DNA of 64,000 nt from JAXMDC01 sp046349035 (GCA_046349035.1 JAXMDC010000003.1:62001-126000), one strand, 5' to 3'; positions 52,605-61,168 are shown, counted from the first letter of the stretch. Translations and numbers: made by a program. The notes: a model not told the origin generated them from the sequence alone.

Positions 52605-54134
52605 TCAGACGCGGCGGGGGGCGACCGTGTAGGCGAAGGCGACAGCGCCGTTCTTGCGGCCGGGCCCTTCGTCGGCGGGACGGGCGGCCTGCACATATTC
52701 GACGCGGGCACTCGCCGGCGTCACGCTGACCCGCAGGTGGCCGGAGTTGGGCAGGATGTCGCCGGAGCGATAGGCGTCGCGGTTGAACGCCTGGAAGGTC
52801 GGATCGGCCGGCATCGGCGTCTCCTGATAGATCACGCCGTCCTTCTCCTGCCGCGCGAAGAGATGGTCGTGGCCGAAGAAATAGACGCTGACGCCGGTCT
52901 TCACGAACAGCTGGTGGATCGGCATCTCCCAGTTCGGCCGATAGCGGTCGAACTCCCAGCGCCCGTTCTGGCCGCGTCCGCCCCATTCGTAGGAATCGGC
53001 CATCTCGATGCCGCCGCGGCCGGTGCCGAGAATGTGGTGGGAGAGAACGAACTTGTAGCGGGCGTTCGAGCCTTCGAGCGTCGCTTTCAGCCAGCGATAT
53101 TGCGCGTCGCCGATGCTCATGCCCCACCAGTCGCGGCGGCGCGGTCCGCCCTTCGGCCCATCGCCGGTGTCCTGGTCGACCGGCACCGGCGAATGCCAAT
53201 AGGGATCGAAGACGACGAAGAGAGCGTCGCCCCAGGTCCAGGCATAGTTGACGCGCGGCAGGCCGATGCCCGGCTCGGCGACGGCGCCGCCGGAGTAGAA
53301 GCCGTCCGGCGCCGGCAGGGCGAAGTGGCGAAGGCGGGCGCTCGCCGCCAACGGCCGCGCCGGGTTCGGCGACCCGTCGGCGAAGAAGGGCTCGACCTGC
53401 TCGTGATTGCCGTTGGCGAGGAAGATCGCCGACGCCCTGCCGACCTCGGCGAGGAAGCCGCGCTGCGCGGCGTAGATCGCGTCGACATTGGCCTGGCTCA
53501 GCTGCTTGCGGTCGATCAGCGGGTCGAGGCTGAAATCGTCGCCGATGGTGAGGTGGAAGTCGGGGCGGTCGGCGGCAACGTTGCGCATCGCCTGCGCGTA
53601 AAGCACCGGATCGTACATGCGGTTCAGCCGCTCGGGATGCGAGTCGCCCTGGAGCGTGAAGGTGAAAGAACTTCCGGCGGCGCGGGCGGTCTGGAAGCGG
53701 TGCTCCTCGCCTTCGTCGAAGGTGCTCGCGCCCGCCGCTCGCGTGCGGAGGCGATAGACATAGCCGTTGTCCGGCTGGAGCCCGGCCAGCTCGATCTCGC
53801 CGGCCTTACCGGCGGCAAGGCGAACGGTCGCGCTCCTGCCTTCGCTGCGGCCGGCGGCGGTGCCGAATTCGACAAACGCCTCGCGGTCCTCGCGGGCGAG
53901 GAGGTTGAGGGCGATCGAGCGGCCGGTCGGCCGGCCGAGCACCTGGCTGACCAGCGGCTGCGGCGGCGCGGCCGCCGCGTTGGGAGCCGGGCCGGCGCCG
54001 CCGCGCGGCCCGCGCTGCTGCGCCAGCGCCGGCAGGGCGCCGCCGAGACCCGCGGCGAGGCCGCCGAGGCCGGCGCGAAGCAGTGTCCGCCGCGAGGGTG
54101 TCTTGCTGTTGTCGCCTGAAGGATGGTCGGCCAT
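52605..54134 (-). CDS. Tat-exported metallophosphoesterase 1 with Fn3-like domain
   Basis: A 509-residue protein. A twin-arginine leader ('SRRTLLRAGLGGLAAG') is followed by a 'QQRGPRGGAGPAP' linker, an Fn3-like N-terminal domain as in purple acid phosphatases and PhoD-like enzymes ('LQPDNGYVYRLRT'), and a calcineurin-like domain: 'LQGDSHPERLN', 'TIGDDFSLDP', 'FLANGNHEQV', 'VLSHHILG' and 'FFGHDHLFAR'. Metal ligands are complete. Substrate unknown; extracellular phosphomonoester or phosphodiester is likely. Last gene of the minus-strand group and convergent with the PEBP-YHYH-isochorismatase row, 9 bases apart. Confidence 0.9.
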   Translation of the reverse strand: MADHPSGDNSKTPSRRTLLRAGLGGLAAGLGGALPALAQQRGPRGGAGPAPNAAAAPPQPLVSQVLGRPTGRSIALNLLAREDREAFVEFGTAAGRSEGRSATVRLAAGKAGEIELAGLQPDNGYVYRLRTRAAGASTFDEGEEHRFQTARAAGSSFTFTLQGDSHPERLNRMYDPVLYAQAMRNVAADRPDFHLTIGDDFSLDPLIDRKQLSQANVDAIYAAQRGFLAEVGRASAIFLANGNHEQVEPFFADGSPNPARPLAASARLRHFALPAPDGFYSGGAVAEPGIGLPRVNYAWTWGDALFVVFDPYWHSPVPVDQDTGDGPKGGPRRRDWWGMSIGDAQYRWLKATLEGSNARYKFVLSHHILGTGRGGIEMADSYEWGGRGQNGRWEFDRYRPNWEMPIHQLFVKTGVSVYFFGHDHLFARQEKDGVIYQETPMPADPTFQAFNRDAYRSGDILPNSGHLRVSVTPASARVEYVQAARPADEGPGRKNGAVAFAYTVAPRRV

Positions 54135-54145
54135 CGGCAGTTCCT

Positions 54146-54847
54146 TTAGCGGAAGGGCGCGCCGCGAATGTCCAGTTCGGGCGTCGTCGTCCAGCGCGGC
54201 CGCCAGCCAGGGCGCTCGACGCGGGTGCGGAAGATCACCGTGTTGTCGAGTTCCAGATCGTCGCTCCAGATGAACTGCGCGCCGGCAAAGTCGGTGCGGT
54301 AAAAGTCGGCCGGCGGGCGGACCTCGCGTTCGCTGAAGACCTTGGCGTTCGGCCAAGTGCTGTCGTCGAAGTCGACCGCGAACCAGTTGGCCGGGATGTC
54401 CTCATAGGCGACCTTCGGCGCAGTCTTGTTGCCGCCGAGCGGGCCCTTGAAGAAGGCCTTCGCCTTCCAGCGGGCGCTGGTCACGGTGCCGTCGGCGAAT
54501 TTGAGGATGAAGCCGGCATCGCCGATCTGGTCGCCGTATTCGAGGCCGGTCTTCGGATCGGCATTGTCCTTGGCCATGACCGCGATGGTCATCGGGTATT
54601 CCGGCAAGAGGTCGAGCGTGACGACGTTGTGCGGCAGGAAGTCGATGGGGTCGACGGCGACGAGCTTGCCGTTGATGTAGAGGATGAACCAGTTGTCGGC
54701 GAAGGCCGCCCCCTTGATCGTATCGGAGGCCTCCGGCTTGACCGGCCCGGCCTGCGGACCGCGCGGCGGCGGCGGTTGGCGCTGCGCGAGGAGCGTTGTC
54801 GGGGTCAGCGCCAGAAGGGCGAGGGCGAGAAACGTCGAGCGGCGCAT
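54146..54847 (-). CDS. Secreted protein, galactose-binding-like, with PPRGPQ linker
   Basis: A 233-residue exported protein: Sec signal peptide ends 'LLAQ', followed by 'RQPPPPRGPQAGPVKPEASD'. The body has 'FADNWFILYINGKLVAVDPI', 'VVTLDLLPEYPMTIAVMAKD' and 'IPANWFAVDFDDSTWPNAKV', a pattern typical of jelly-roll ligand-binding domains (lectin- or Discoidin-like), though I cannot assign a Pfam family. It lies between the two phosphoesterase genes with 11- and 3-base gaps, so it is surely in the same operon. Confidence 0.75.
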   Translation of the reverse strand: MRRSTFLALALLALTPTTLLAQRQPPPPRGPQAGPVKPEASDTIKGAAFADNWFILYINGKLVAVDPIDFLPHNVVTLDLLPEYPMTIAVMAKDNADPKTGLEYGDQIGDAGFILKFADGTVTSARWKAKAFFKGPLGGNKTAPKVAYEDIPANWFAVDFDDSTWPNAKVFSEREVRPPADFYRTDFAGAQFIWSDDLELDNTVIFRTRVERPGWRPRWTTTPELDIRGAPFR

Positions 54848-54850
54848 GGA

Positions 54851-56437
54851 TCAGGCCCTGGCGGCGAGTTCGTAGCTGGCGTCGATCCGGCCGTTCGTCC
54901 GGCCGCGCGCCGCCTCTTCCGGGAGGAAGGCGCGGACATAGTCGACGCGGGCCTTGCCGGCCTCGACGCTGACGCGGAGGTGGCCGGGGCTCGGCAGGAA
55001 TTCGCCGCGGCGGTAGCCGTATTCGCCGGGCTGGGTCAGCCGTCCGCCCTCGGCGCGGCTCGGCTGCGGCACGACCTGATAGGCGATGCCGTCCAGTTCC
55101 TGGCGGCCGTAGAAGTGGTCGTGGCCGCGGAAGACCGCGTTGACGCGGTGCTTGACCAGCAGCTGATGGATCGGCATCGCCCAGCCGGGACGGTTGGCGG
55201 CGAAGGTCTCGGCGCCGTCCTCCTCCCTGCCGCCCCACTCGTAAAAGGGCGCGACCTCGACGCCGCCGCGGTGGTCGCGGCCGCCGCCGCCGGTGAGGTG
55301 GTGGGTGAAGACGAAGCGGAGCGAGGCGGTGCTCGTCTCCAGGGTACGCGTCAGCCAGCGATACTGCTCGGCGCCGATGGTGGTGTCCCACAGCGAGCCG
55401 CGCCCGCCGCGCTCGACGGTCGGCCAATAGCTGTCGAGGACGATGAACTCGGCGTCGCCCCACCGAAAGGCGTAGTAGTTCTGCGGCAGGCCGAGGCCGG
55501 GGACCGGCGTCGCGTTGCCGCTGTAGAAGCGGTCGGGCAGCGGATTGGGGAAGTGGCTGGTGCGGAGCTTCGCCGCGAATAGCGGCATCTCCTGGCGGTC
55601 GCGCTGGCGCACCGATCCGAACTCGCCGTCGTGATTGCCGAGCAGCAGGAACACCGGGGCGCGCCGGCTGACAAGGCCGAACCAGTGACGCTGCGCGAGG
55701 TATTGGCGGCCGGCCTCGCGGTAGTCGTCGTAGCTCTCGGTCATGAAGGTATCGCCGAGGTCGAAATGGAGATCCGGCTTGTCGGCGACGACGTTGCGCA
55801 GGGTGCGCTCGTAAATGTCGAGGCGAGTGCCGCGATCGAGATGGGAGTCGGCGGTGATGGTGAAGGTGAAAGGCGCCCCCGCAGGACGGGCGGTCTGAAA
55901 CTCGCCGGCGAACAGCACTTCGCCGCCGTCGGCGGCGCGGACCTCGTAGCTGTGGCCGAGGCCGGGGGCGAGGTCGGCGATGACGACCTCGCGCGGCGCG
56001 CCGGCGGCAAGGTCGATCTCGCCGACGTCGCGGGCGGCGCCCGAGGCGGCGCGGCAGGCCACGCGCACGCGCCGGCCGGCATAGGCGAGGAGGCTGAGGC
56101 AGATCGACCGGTCCGTCGGCCGGCCGGCGACGACGTCGAGGGGATGGTCGGGGACGTCGGTCAGGAAGTCCCCGGCGTTGCCATGTGCGCCGCGCGGCTG
56201 CGCCGGTGCGGCGGCGGGCGGCGGCGCCGCCTGCGGACCGCGCGGCGGACCGCCCTGCCCGCCCCCCGGCGGACGCCCCTGCGCCAGCGCCTCGCCGGCG
56301 GCGACCACCGCCGCGGCGCCGAAGGCGATGGCGCTCCGCCGCGTCACGCCGATGGCGCCGGTCGCCGGCGCGTTGTCGGAGGGTCCTGCTTCGCTGGAGC
56401 TGTCGGGTTGCGGGCCTGGCTGTTTGGCGCTGGTCAT
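54851..56437 (-). CDS. Tat-exported metallophosphoesterase 2 with Fn3-like domain
   Basis: A 528-residue paralogue of the gene at 52605. Twin-arginine leader ('VTRRSAIAFGAAAVVAAG'), linker 'QGRPPGGGQGGPPRGPQAAP', Fn3-like domain and calcineurin-like domain with 'TADSHLDRG', 'DLGDTFMTESYDD', 'LLLGNHDGE', 'FTHHLTGGG' and 'FRGHDHFYGRQ'. Metal ligands are complete. It differs from paralogue 1 mainly in the linker and the loop after the first motif. First gene of the three-gene minus-strand unit; 97 bases upstream is the unknown exported gene. Confidence 0.9.
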   Translation of the reverse strand: MTSAKQPGPQPDSSSEAGPSDNAPATGAIGVTRRSAIAFGAAAVVAAGEALAQGRPPGGGQGGPPRGPQAAPPPAAAPAQPRGAHGNAGDFLTDVPDHPLDVVAGRPTDRSICLSLLAYAGRRVRVACRAASGAARDVGEIDLAAGAPREVVIADLAPGLGHSYEVRAADGGEVLFAGEFQTARPAGAPFTFTITADSHLDRGTRLDIYERTLRNVVADKPDLHFDLGDTFMTESYDDYREAGRQYLAQRHWFGLVSRRAPVFLLLGNHDGEFGSVRQRDRQEMPLFAAKLRTSHFPNPLPDRFYSGNATPVPGLGLPQNYYAFRWGDAEFIVLDSYWPTVERGGRGSLWDTTIGAEQYRWLTRTLETSTASLRFVFTHHLTGGGGRDHRGGVEVAPFYEWGGREEDGAETFAANRPGWAMPIHQLLVKHRVNAVFRGHDHFYGRQELDGIAYQVVPQPSRAEGGRLTQPGEYGYRRGEFLPSPGHLRVSVEAGKARVDYVRAFLPEEAARGRTNGRIDASYELAARA

Positions 56438-56534
56438 GAATCGTCCTGCCGGTTGTCCGGCGCGACAATAGTCGGCGCTCCCACCGCCTCAAGGCGGGAA
56501 GGCCCACATGACAAAAACTTAATTCGCGGGGCGG

Positions 56535-57044
56535 TTAGCGGCCGCAGCGGGCAAGGAGCTGGGTGAAGGCGGCGCCCGAACCGCGGAGCGGCAGGACGTC
56601 GGTCGAGCGGCGCTTGACGTCGACGACGGTCAGCTTCTGCCCCTTGCGGATGCCCTGCAGCAGCGGGTGGAGAAACTCAGTGTGGCCGGTCAGCGCGTTG
56701 TCGATCGCCTCCAGCGTCATCCACATCTCGTAGACCTGGCCGTCGACATCGAAGCGGAGCGGGCGATAGCCGGCCTCGGTCACGCCGTCGAAGTAGCGAA
56801 GGCTGGCGATGAAATCGCCAGCAAGGCAAGTCACGACCAGCGCGTTCTCGCCTCGGCAAGGGAGGAACGCCGCCGGAGCCGGCTCCTCCGGCAACGGGCC
56901 GTCGACGGCGAATTTCCAAGGGCCGCACTCGGCGGTGCGATCGCGCGCCGCGGCCTCGACCGCGAAGCCGAGAAGCGAACAAACGAATGCCGAAAAAATG
57001 GGAAGGAGGCGCCGAAGCGCCTTACTCAACTGCCGTCCACGCAT
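56535..57044 (-). CDS. Exported protein of unknown function
   Basis: A 169-residue protein with a Sec signal peptide ('LLPIFSAFVCSLLGFAVEAAA'). The mature part has 'DVLPLRGSGAAFTQLLARCG' at the end and four cysteines that could pair. The 'SGAAFTQLLARC'-type ending recurs in a group of small exported alphaproteobacterial proteins, but I cannot name it. ATG 57044 is used. It could be cotranscribed with the phosphoesterase unit downstream, or be independent. Confidence 0.6.
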   Translation of the reverse strand: MRGRQLSKALRRLLPIFSAFVCSLLGFAVEAAARDRTAECGPWKFAVDGPLPEEPAPAAFLPCRGENALVVTCLAGDFIASLRYFDGVTEAGYRPLRFDVDGQVYEMWMTLEAIDNALTGHTEFLHPLLQGIRKGQKLTVVDVKRRSTDVLPLRGSGAAFTQLLARCGR

Positions 57045-57074
57045 GGTGCCGCCGCCCGCGTCCGGAAACAAAAC

Positions 57075-57150
57075 TGGTACAGCTGGCTGGGCTCGAACCA
57101 GCGACACTCGGATCCACAATCCGATGCTCTACCAACTGAGCTACAGCTGC
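57075..57150 (-). tRNA. tRNA-His (GTG), without G-1, A73, CCA encoded
   Basis: A 76-base cloverleaf including CCA. Acceptor arm gcagctg pairs with cagctgt (G1-U72 wobble), D-arm 'tagctcagttggtagagc', anticodon stem-loop 'tcgga-ttgtgga-tccga' with anticodon gtg, and T-arm 'gctggttcgagcccagc'. The base before G1 is a T, so the usual tRNA-His G-1 is not encoded as G, and the discriminator is A, not C. This is the known state in a group of alphaproteobacteria. Confidence 0.95.
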
Positions 57151-57205
57151 ACGCGCGCGACCCTAGTGGCGAGACTGGGCGGAATCAAGAATTCAAGAAG
57201 CGGGT

Positions 57206-57227
57206 AAGAAAATGCCCCGGCGCGGGG
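57206..57227 (-). terminator. Weak terminator candidate after the phasin gene
   Basis: Stem ccccg / cggggg-type (5 bp, 3-base loop, 57215-57227) followed on the minus strand by 'cattttctt'. Short stem, so tentative. Confidence 0.45.
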
Positions 57228-57309
57228 AGGACGCGCCAGGGCGGGCGGCAATCGCCGACCAGCGTCGTGGCCGGGACGCCGCCGGGAAACGCGCGCGAGA
57301 GGCGCCGCG

Positions 57310-57807
57310 TCAGGCGACCTTGAAATCCTTCATCGCCTTTTCGGCGGCAACGCGGACCGGCTTGGTCGCCTCGGCGGCGGCCTTCTCGCCGATCGCCTGA
57401 AGCTCGCGGACCTGGCCGCTCATGACTTCAAACTGCTTGCGGGCGAATTCGGTCTGGAGCTCGACCGCCTCGGCAAAGGACTTCGCGCCGAAGAGGTCGC
57501 GGACGAGAGCGAAGGAGGCGTCGGCATTGGCCTTGGTGGCTTCCAGCGCCTTCAGGCCGGCGGCAAGGCCCTGCTCGCGGACGCTCTTATAGCTCGCCTC
57601 GTAGCCGCGCATTGCATCCTCGGCGACATCGCGGATACGAGCGAAGGCCTCGCGAGCCTGCTCGCCGCCCTTCTCGGCAAAGTCGCGGAAGGCCGGGACA
57701 TCGAAACCTGGAAATGCCTTGAAGGCATCGAAGGCCGGGTCGAAGGCGCCGGCGGTCTTGGCTTCGTCGGCCTTGGTCTTGCCGTTGCGCGTGGCTGTCT
57801 GGGTCAT
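57310..57807 (-). CDS. Phasin family protein (PHA granule surface)
   Basis: A 165-residue helical protein: 'FDPAFDAFKAFPGFDVPAFR' and 'DLFGAKSFAEAVELQTEFAR' match phasin_2 helices. Phasins coat polyhydroxyalkanoate granules and control their number and size. ATG 57807 has gagg 8 bases upstream; ATG 57813 is two codons earlier. A promoter overlapped by a long palindrome lies at 57874-57920, suggesting repression until PHA accumulates. Absence of phaC/phaR nearby is noted. Confidence 0.9.
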   Translation of the reverse strand: MTQTATRNGKTKADEAKTAGAFDPAFDAFKAFPGFDVPAFRDFAEKGGEQAREAFARIRDVAEDAMRGYEASYKSVREQGLAAGLKALEATKANADASFALVRDLFGAKSFAEAVELQTEFARKQFEVMSGQVRELQAIGEKAAAEATKPVRVAAEKAMKDFKVA

Positions 57808-57873
57808 GGCCATATCCTCGTTCGGGGAGCGGCGGGCGGCCCCTGCCGGCCCGTCTGGAATTCAACGAAAACA

Positions 57874-57920
57874 CATATAAACCCTCTCATTGTGCATTGC
57901 AACATTTTTTGTTGCGATGC
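57874..57920 (-). promoter_or_regulatory. Phasin promoter overlapped by a long palindromic operator
   Basis: On the minus strand, TTGCAA (57902-57897), 17 bases, TATATG (57879-57874). A 27-base inverted repeat with 11-base arms GCATTGCAACA / TGTTGCGATGC (57894-57904 and 57910-57920, one mismatch) covers the -35 box. PhaR repressors of PHA genes in alphaproteobacteria bind TGC/GCA-type palindromes, so this fits a PhaR site; phaR is outside the window. Confidence 0.75.
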
Positions 57921-58072
57921 CGCAAAAGAACTGTCGAGACAGGCGCTTGGGGGCGCGACGACGGCTCGGTGGAAAGTCGGCGGGAAGGACGGTATTTACC
58001 GACTCTTAATCATCACACTCGCCCCGACGATCCCTTGCCGCCGGGGGCGGCGGACCGACCGTCAGCCAACAC

Positions 58073-61000
58073 ATGAACGAAGCCGGCCTTTCCCTGCTGA
58101 TTGCCCGCACCGCCGTCCCGGCGGTTGCCGGCCTCGCGATGGATTCCCGGCCGGCTCTGCTGTTCGACGCGGCGCGCGACCGGATCCTCTGGGCGAATGC
58201 CGCGGCGGCGCGCGCTCTCGGCGAATCGCTCCGGGCGCTGGTGGCCGCCGACCTCGCCCCCGACAACCCGGCGACCCTACAGGTGCGGCGGCTGCAGGAG
58301 CGGCTGAAGAGCGACCGCGACATCGTCGCCATTCTTCGCATCGCCAGCCGCGGGCGCGCCACCACCTTCACCTTCCGCTGCCGGCGGATCGACCTTCCCG
58401 GCGTCGGGCCAGCGATGCTGGCAGTCGACGCCGCGGAGCCGGCTGGGGATAGCATCGCGGCGCGTGCCGCGGCGCTGGTCGGGGCCCTGGCCGGTTGCGA
58501 GCGGAGCAGCGTCGGCATCGCCGACGAGGCGGGCCGACTCGTCGCGCTTGCCGACAAGCTCGCCATCGGCGGGGAGGCGCTGCTCAACGGCGCGGCGCCC
58601 GGCCTCTCGATCCATCGCGAACGGCTGGAGACGCCGGCGGGCCGCTTCACGCTGATCGCCGCTCTGCCCGCCATCGGTGCGGCAGCGGCCACCCCTGCCC
58701 CGCCGGCCCTTCCGCCGGCAGCCGCGCCGGCAGCTCCGCCAGCAGCCCAGTCGAAGCCGCCGGTCGCCGAGACGTTGCCCGCGGTGCGGGACGCCGAGCC
58801 GCCACGGCCGCCGGTCGAGGCACCGCCGCCGCCCGCGCCGGAGGGCGAGCCGCCACGGCCGAGCCTCGAGGCCGCGCCGCCGCCCGCCGCACCGGTTGTG
58901 CCATCGCCCCCGCCGGTCGCCGAGGCGCCGCTGCCGGCAGCCCCGGCCGAGCCGCCGCGCGCTTTCGCCTTCGTGCCGCAGAAGACGGCGACGCGCTTCA
59001 CCTTCACCATGGACGGCGACGGGCGCTTCACCGCGCTCTCGCCGGCCTTTGCCGGCGTGGTCGGACCGGAAGCCGCCGACGTCGTCGGCCGCCTGTGGCG
59101 CGAGGTCGCCGCGGCCCGCGGTCTCGACAGCGCCGGCGCCATCGCCCAGGCGCTCAACCGCCGCGACACCTGGAGCGGGGTCACGGTCTACTGGCCGGTC
59201 GACGGAGCCGATCTCGCCGTCGCGGTCGACCTGGCGGCGCTGCCGGCCTTCAGCCGCGACCGGACCTTCGAAGGGTTCCGCGGGTTCGGCGTCTGTCGCA
59301 CCAGCGACACCCAGCCACGCGGCGGGGCGGCGACGCCCGCTCCGCCAGCGCCCGCCGAGCCGCTGGCCGGCGAGGACATGGATGCCGGCCCTGAGCCGAG
59401 CGCGGGCGGCGAGGTTGTGCTGCTGCCGGTCGCCGAGCGAAGCGGCTCCAATGTCGTGCGCCTCCCCGGCAAGGGCAATGGCGAGCGGGTCCGCCGGCCG
59501 GAGCCGCTGTCGGGCTTCGAGGAGGACGCGTTCCGCCGGATCGCCGAGGCGCTCGGCGCGCGGAACGAAGCGGAGCGGGCGCGCGAGGCCGCTGCCGCCG
59601 GAGTTGACGACTCATTCGATCTCGGCGAGCCCCGGACCGAGGCGTGGCAACCGATCGCTCCGCCGGAAGCCAAGGAGGAGCGCGAGGAACCCGCTGCCCC
59701 GACGGCCGCGCCGGCCGATCCGCGCTTTCTCGACCACCTGCCGCTGCCGGTGCTGGTCGTGCAGGAGGGGGCGCTCTGCTACGCCAATCGCGAGGCGCTG
59801 GGGCTACTCGGCTATGCCGACCTTGCCGCGCTCGTCGCCGCCGGCGGCCTCCCCGGCCTGCTGACGCCGCGCACCGGCGACAGCGAAGGGCCGTCGCAGC
59901 CGAGCCTCAAGCGGGCCGACGGCTCGCCCCTCCCCGCCGACATCCGCCTCCAGGCGGTGAACTGGGGCGGCCGGCCGGCGATCCTCTTCTCGCTGCAGAA
60001 GAGGGAGGCGCCGCCGACGCCGGTCGCCCGCACCGGCGGAGCGGCGCGGGTCGCGGAGCTGGAGGCGATCCTCGACACCGCCACCGACGGCGTCATCGTC
60101 ATCGACGCCGGCGCCCGGATCACAGGCCTCAACCGCAGCGCCGAGGCGCTGTTCGCCGTCGATTCTGCCGCCGTCGCCGGGCAGCCCTTCACCACGCTCC
60201 TTGCCGAGGAGAGCCACCGCGCCGCGCTCGATTATCTCGACGGCCTGGCGCAAAACGGCGTCGCCAGCGTCCTCAACGACGGCCGCGAGGTGATCGGCAG
60301 GATGCCGGCGGGCGGCCTAATCCCGCTGTTCATGACGGTCGGCCGGCTCGGCGATACCGGCAAGTTCTGCGCGGTCCTGCGCGACATCACGCACTGGAAG
60401 AAGGTCGAGCAGGAGCTGGTCGCGGCCCGGCGTGCGGCGGAGAGCGCCAACGCCCAGAAGTCGGAGTTCCTGGCCAAGATCAGCCACGAAATCCGCACGC
60501 CGCTCAACGCCATCATCGGCTTTTCGGAAGTGATGATGGAGGAGCGGTTCGGCGCAATCGGCAACGAGCGCTATCGCGGGTACCTGCGCGACATCCACCT
60601 CTCCGGCGCGCATCTGATGAGCCTCATCAACGACCTCCTCGATCTTTCCAAGATCGAGGCGGGGAAGGTCGAACTGACCTTCGTCGCCGTCGCCGTCAAC
60701 GACGTCATCCAGGAGTGCGTGGCGCTGATGCAGCCGCAGGCCAATCGCGAGCGCATCATCATCCGCACCAGCCTTGCCGCCGCCCTCCCCAATGTCGTCG
60801 CCGACACCCGCTCGCTCCGCCAGATCGTCTTGAACCTCCTCTCCAACGCGGTGAAGTTCACCAAGGCGGGCGGCCAGGTGATCGTCTCGACCAGCCTCCA
60901 GGAGACCGGCGAGATCGTCATTCGCATCCGCGACACCGGCGTCGGCATGAGCGAGAAGGACATCGAGACGGCGATGAAGCCGTTCCGCCAGATCTCGACC

Positions 61001-61156
61001 TCGGGGCGGACGCGCTACGACGGCACCGGCCTCGGCCTGCCGCTGACCAAGGCCCTGGTGGAGGCCAACCGCGCGACGTTTTCGATCGACAGCGCCGTCG
61101 ACCAGGGGACGCTGGTGAAGATCACCTTCCCCACTAACCGGGTGCTGGCGGGTTAG
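58073..61156 (+). CDS. PAS-containing sensor histidine kinase, PdhS/PleC/DivJ type
   Basis: A 1027-residue soluble kinase without clear membrane segments. Order: an N-terminal PAS-like segment ('RDRILWANAAAARAL'), a very long Pro/Ala/Glu-rich linker, PAS domains around 310-400 and 640-780 ('ILDTATDGVIVIDAGARITG'), then HisKA and HATPase. The phospho-His is His805 in 'ISHEIRTPLNAIIGFSEVMM' and the ATP lid ends 'YDGTGLGLPLTKALVEANR'. Length and HisKA sequence match PdhS of Brucella, a polar kinase feeding DivK in the CtrA cell-cycle pathway. Role here is by family inference. Confidence 0.88.
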   Translation: MNEAGLSLLIARTAVPAVAGLAMDSRPALLFDAARDRILWANAAAARALGESLRALVAADLAPDNPATLQVRRLQERLKSDRDIVAILRIASRGRATTFTFRCRRIDLPGVGPAMLAVDAAEPAGDSIAARAAALVGALAGCERSSVGIADEAGRLVALADKLAIGGEALLNGAAPGLSIHRERLETPAGRFTLIAALPAIGAAAATPAPPALPPAAAPAAPPAAQSKPPVAETLPAVRDAEPPRPPVEAPPPPAPEGEPPRPSLEAAPPPAAPVVPSPPPVAEAPLPAAPAEPPRAFAFVPQKTATRFTFTMDGDGRFTALSPAFAGVVGPEAADVVGRLWREVAAARGLDSAGAIAQALNRRDTWSGVTVYWPVDGADLAVAVDLAALPAFSRDRTFEGFRGFGVCRTSDTQPRGGAATPAPPAPAEPLAGEDMDAGPEPSAGGEVVLLPVAERSGSNVVRLPGKGNGERVRRPEPLSGFEEDAFRRIAEALGARNEAERAREAAAAGVDDSFDLGEPRTEAWQPIAPPEAKEEREEPAAPTAAPADPRFLDHLPLPVLVVQEGALCYANREALGLLGYADLAALVAAGGLPGLLTPRTGDSEGPSQPSLKRADGSPLPADIRLQAVNWGGRPAILFSLQKREAPPTPVARTGGAARVAELEAILDTATDGVIVIDAGARITGLNRSAEALFAVDSAAVAGQPFTTLLAEESHRAALDYLDGLAQNGVASVLNDGREVIGRMPAGGLIPLFMTVGRLGDTGKFCAVLRDITHWKKVEQELVAARRAAESANAQKSEFLAKISHEIRTPLNAIIGFSEVMMEERFGAIGNERYRGYLRDIHLSGAHLMSLINDLLDLSKIEAGKVELTFVAVAVNDVIQECVALMQPQANRERIIIRTSLAAALPNVVADTRSLRQIVLNLLSNAVKFTKAGGQVIVSTSLQETGEIVIRIRDTGVGMSEKDIETAMKPFRQISTSGRTRYDGTGLGLPLTKALVEANRATFSIDSAVDQGTLVKITFPTNRVLAG

Positions 61157-61168
61157 CGCGACCTTAAC

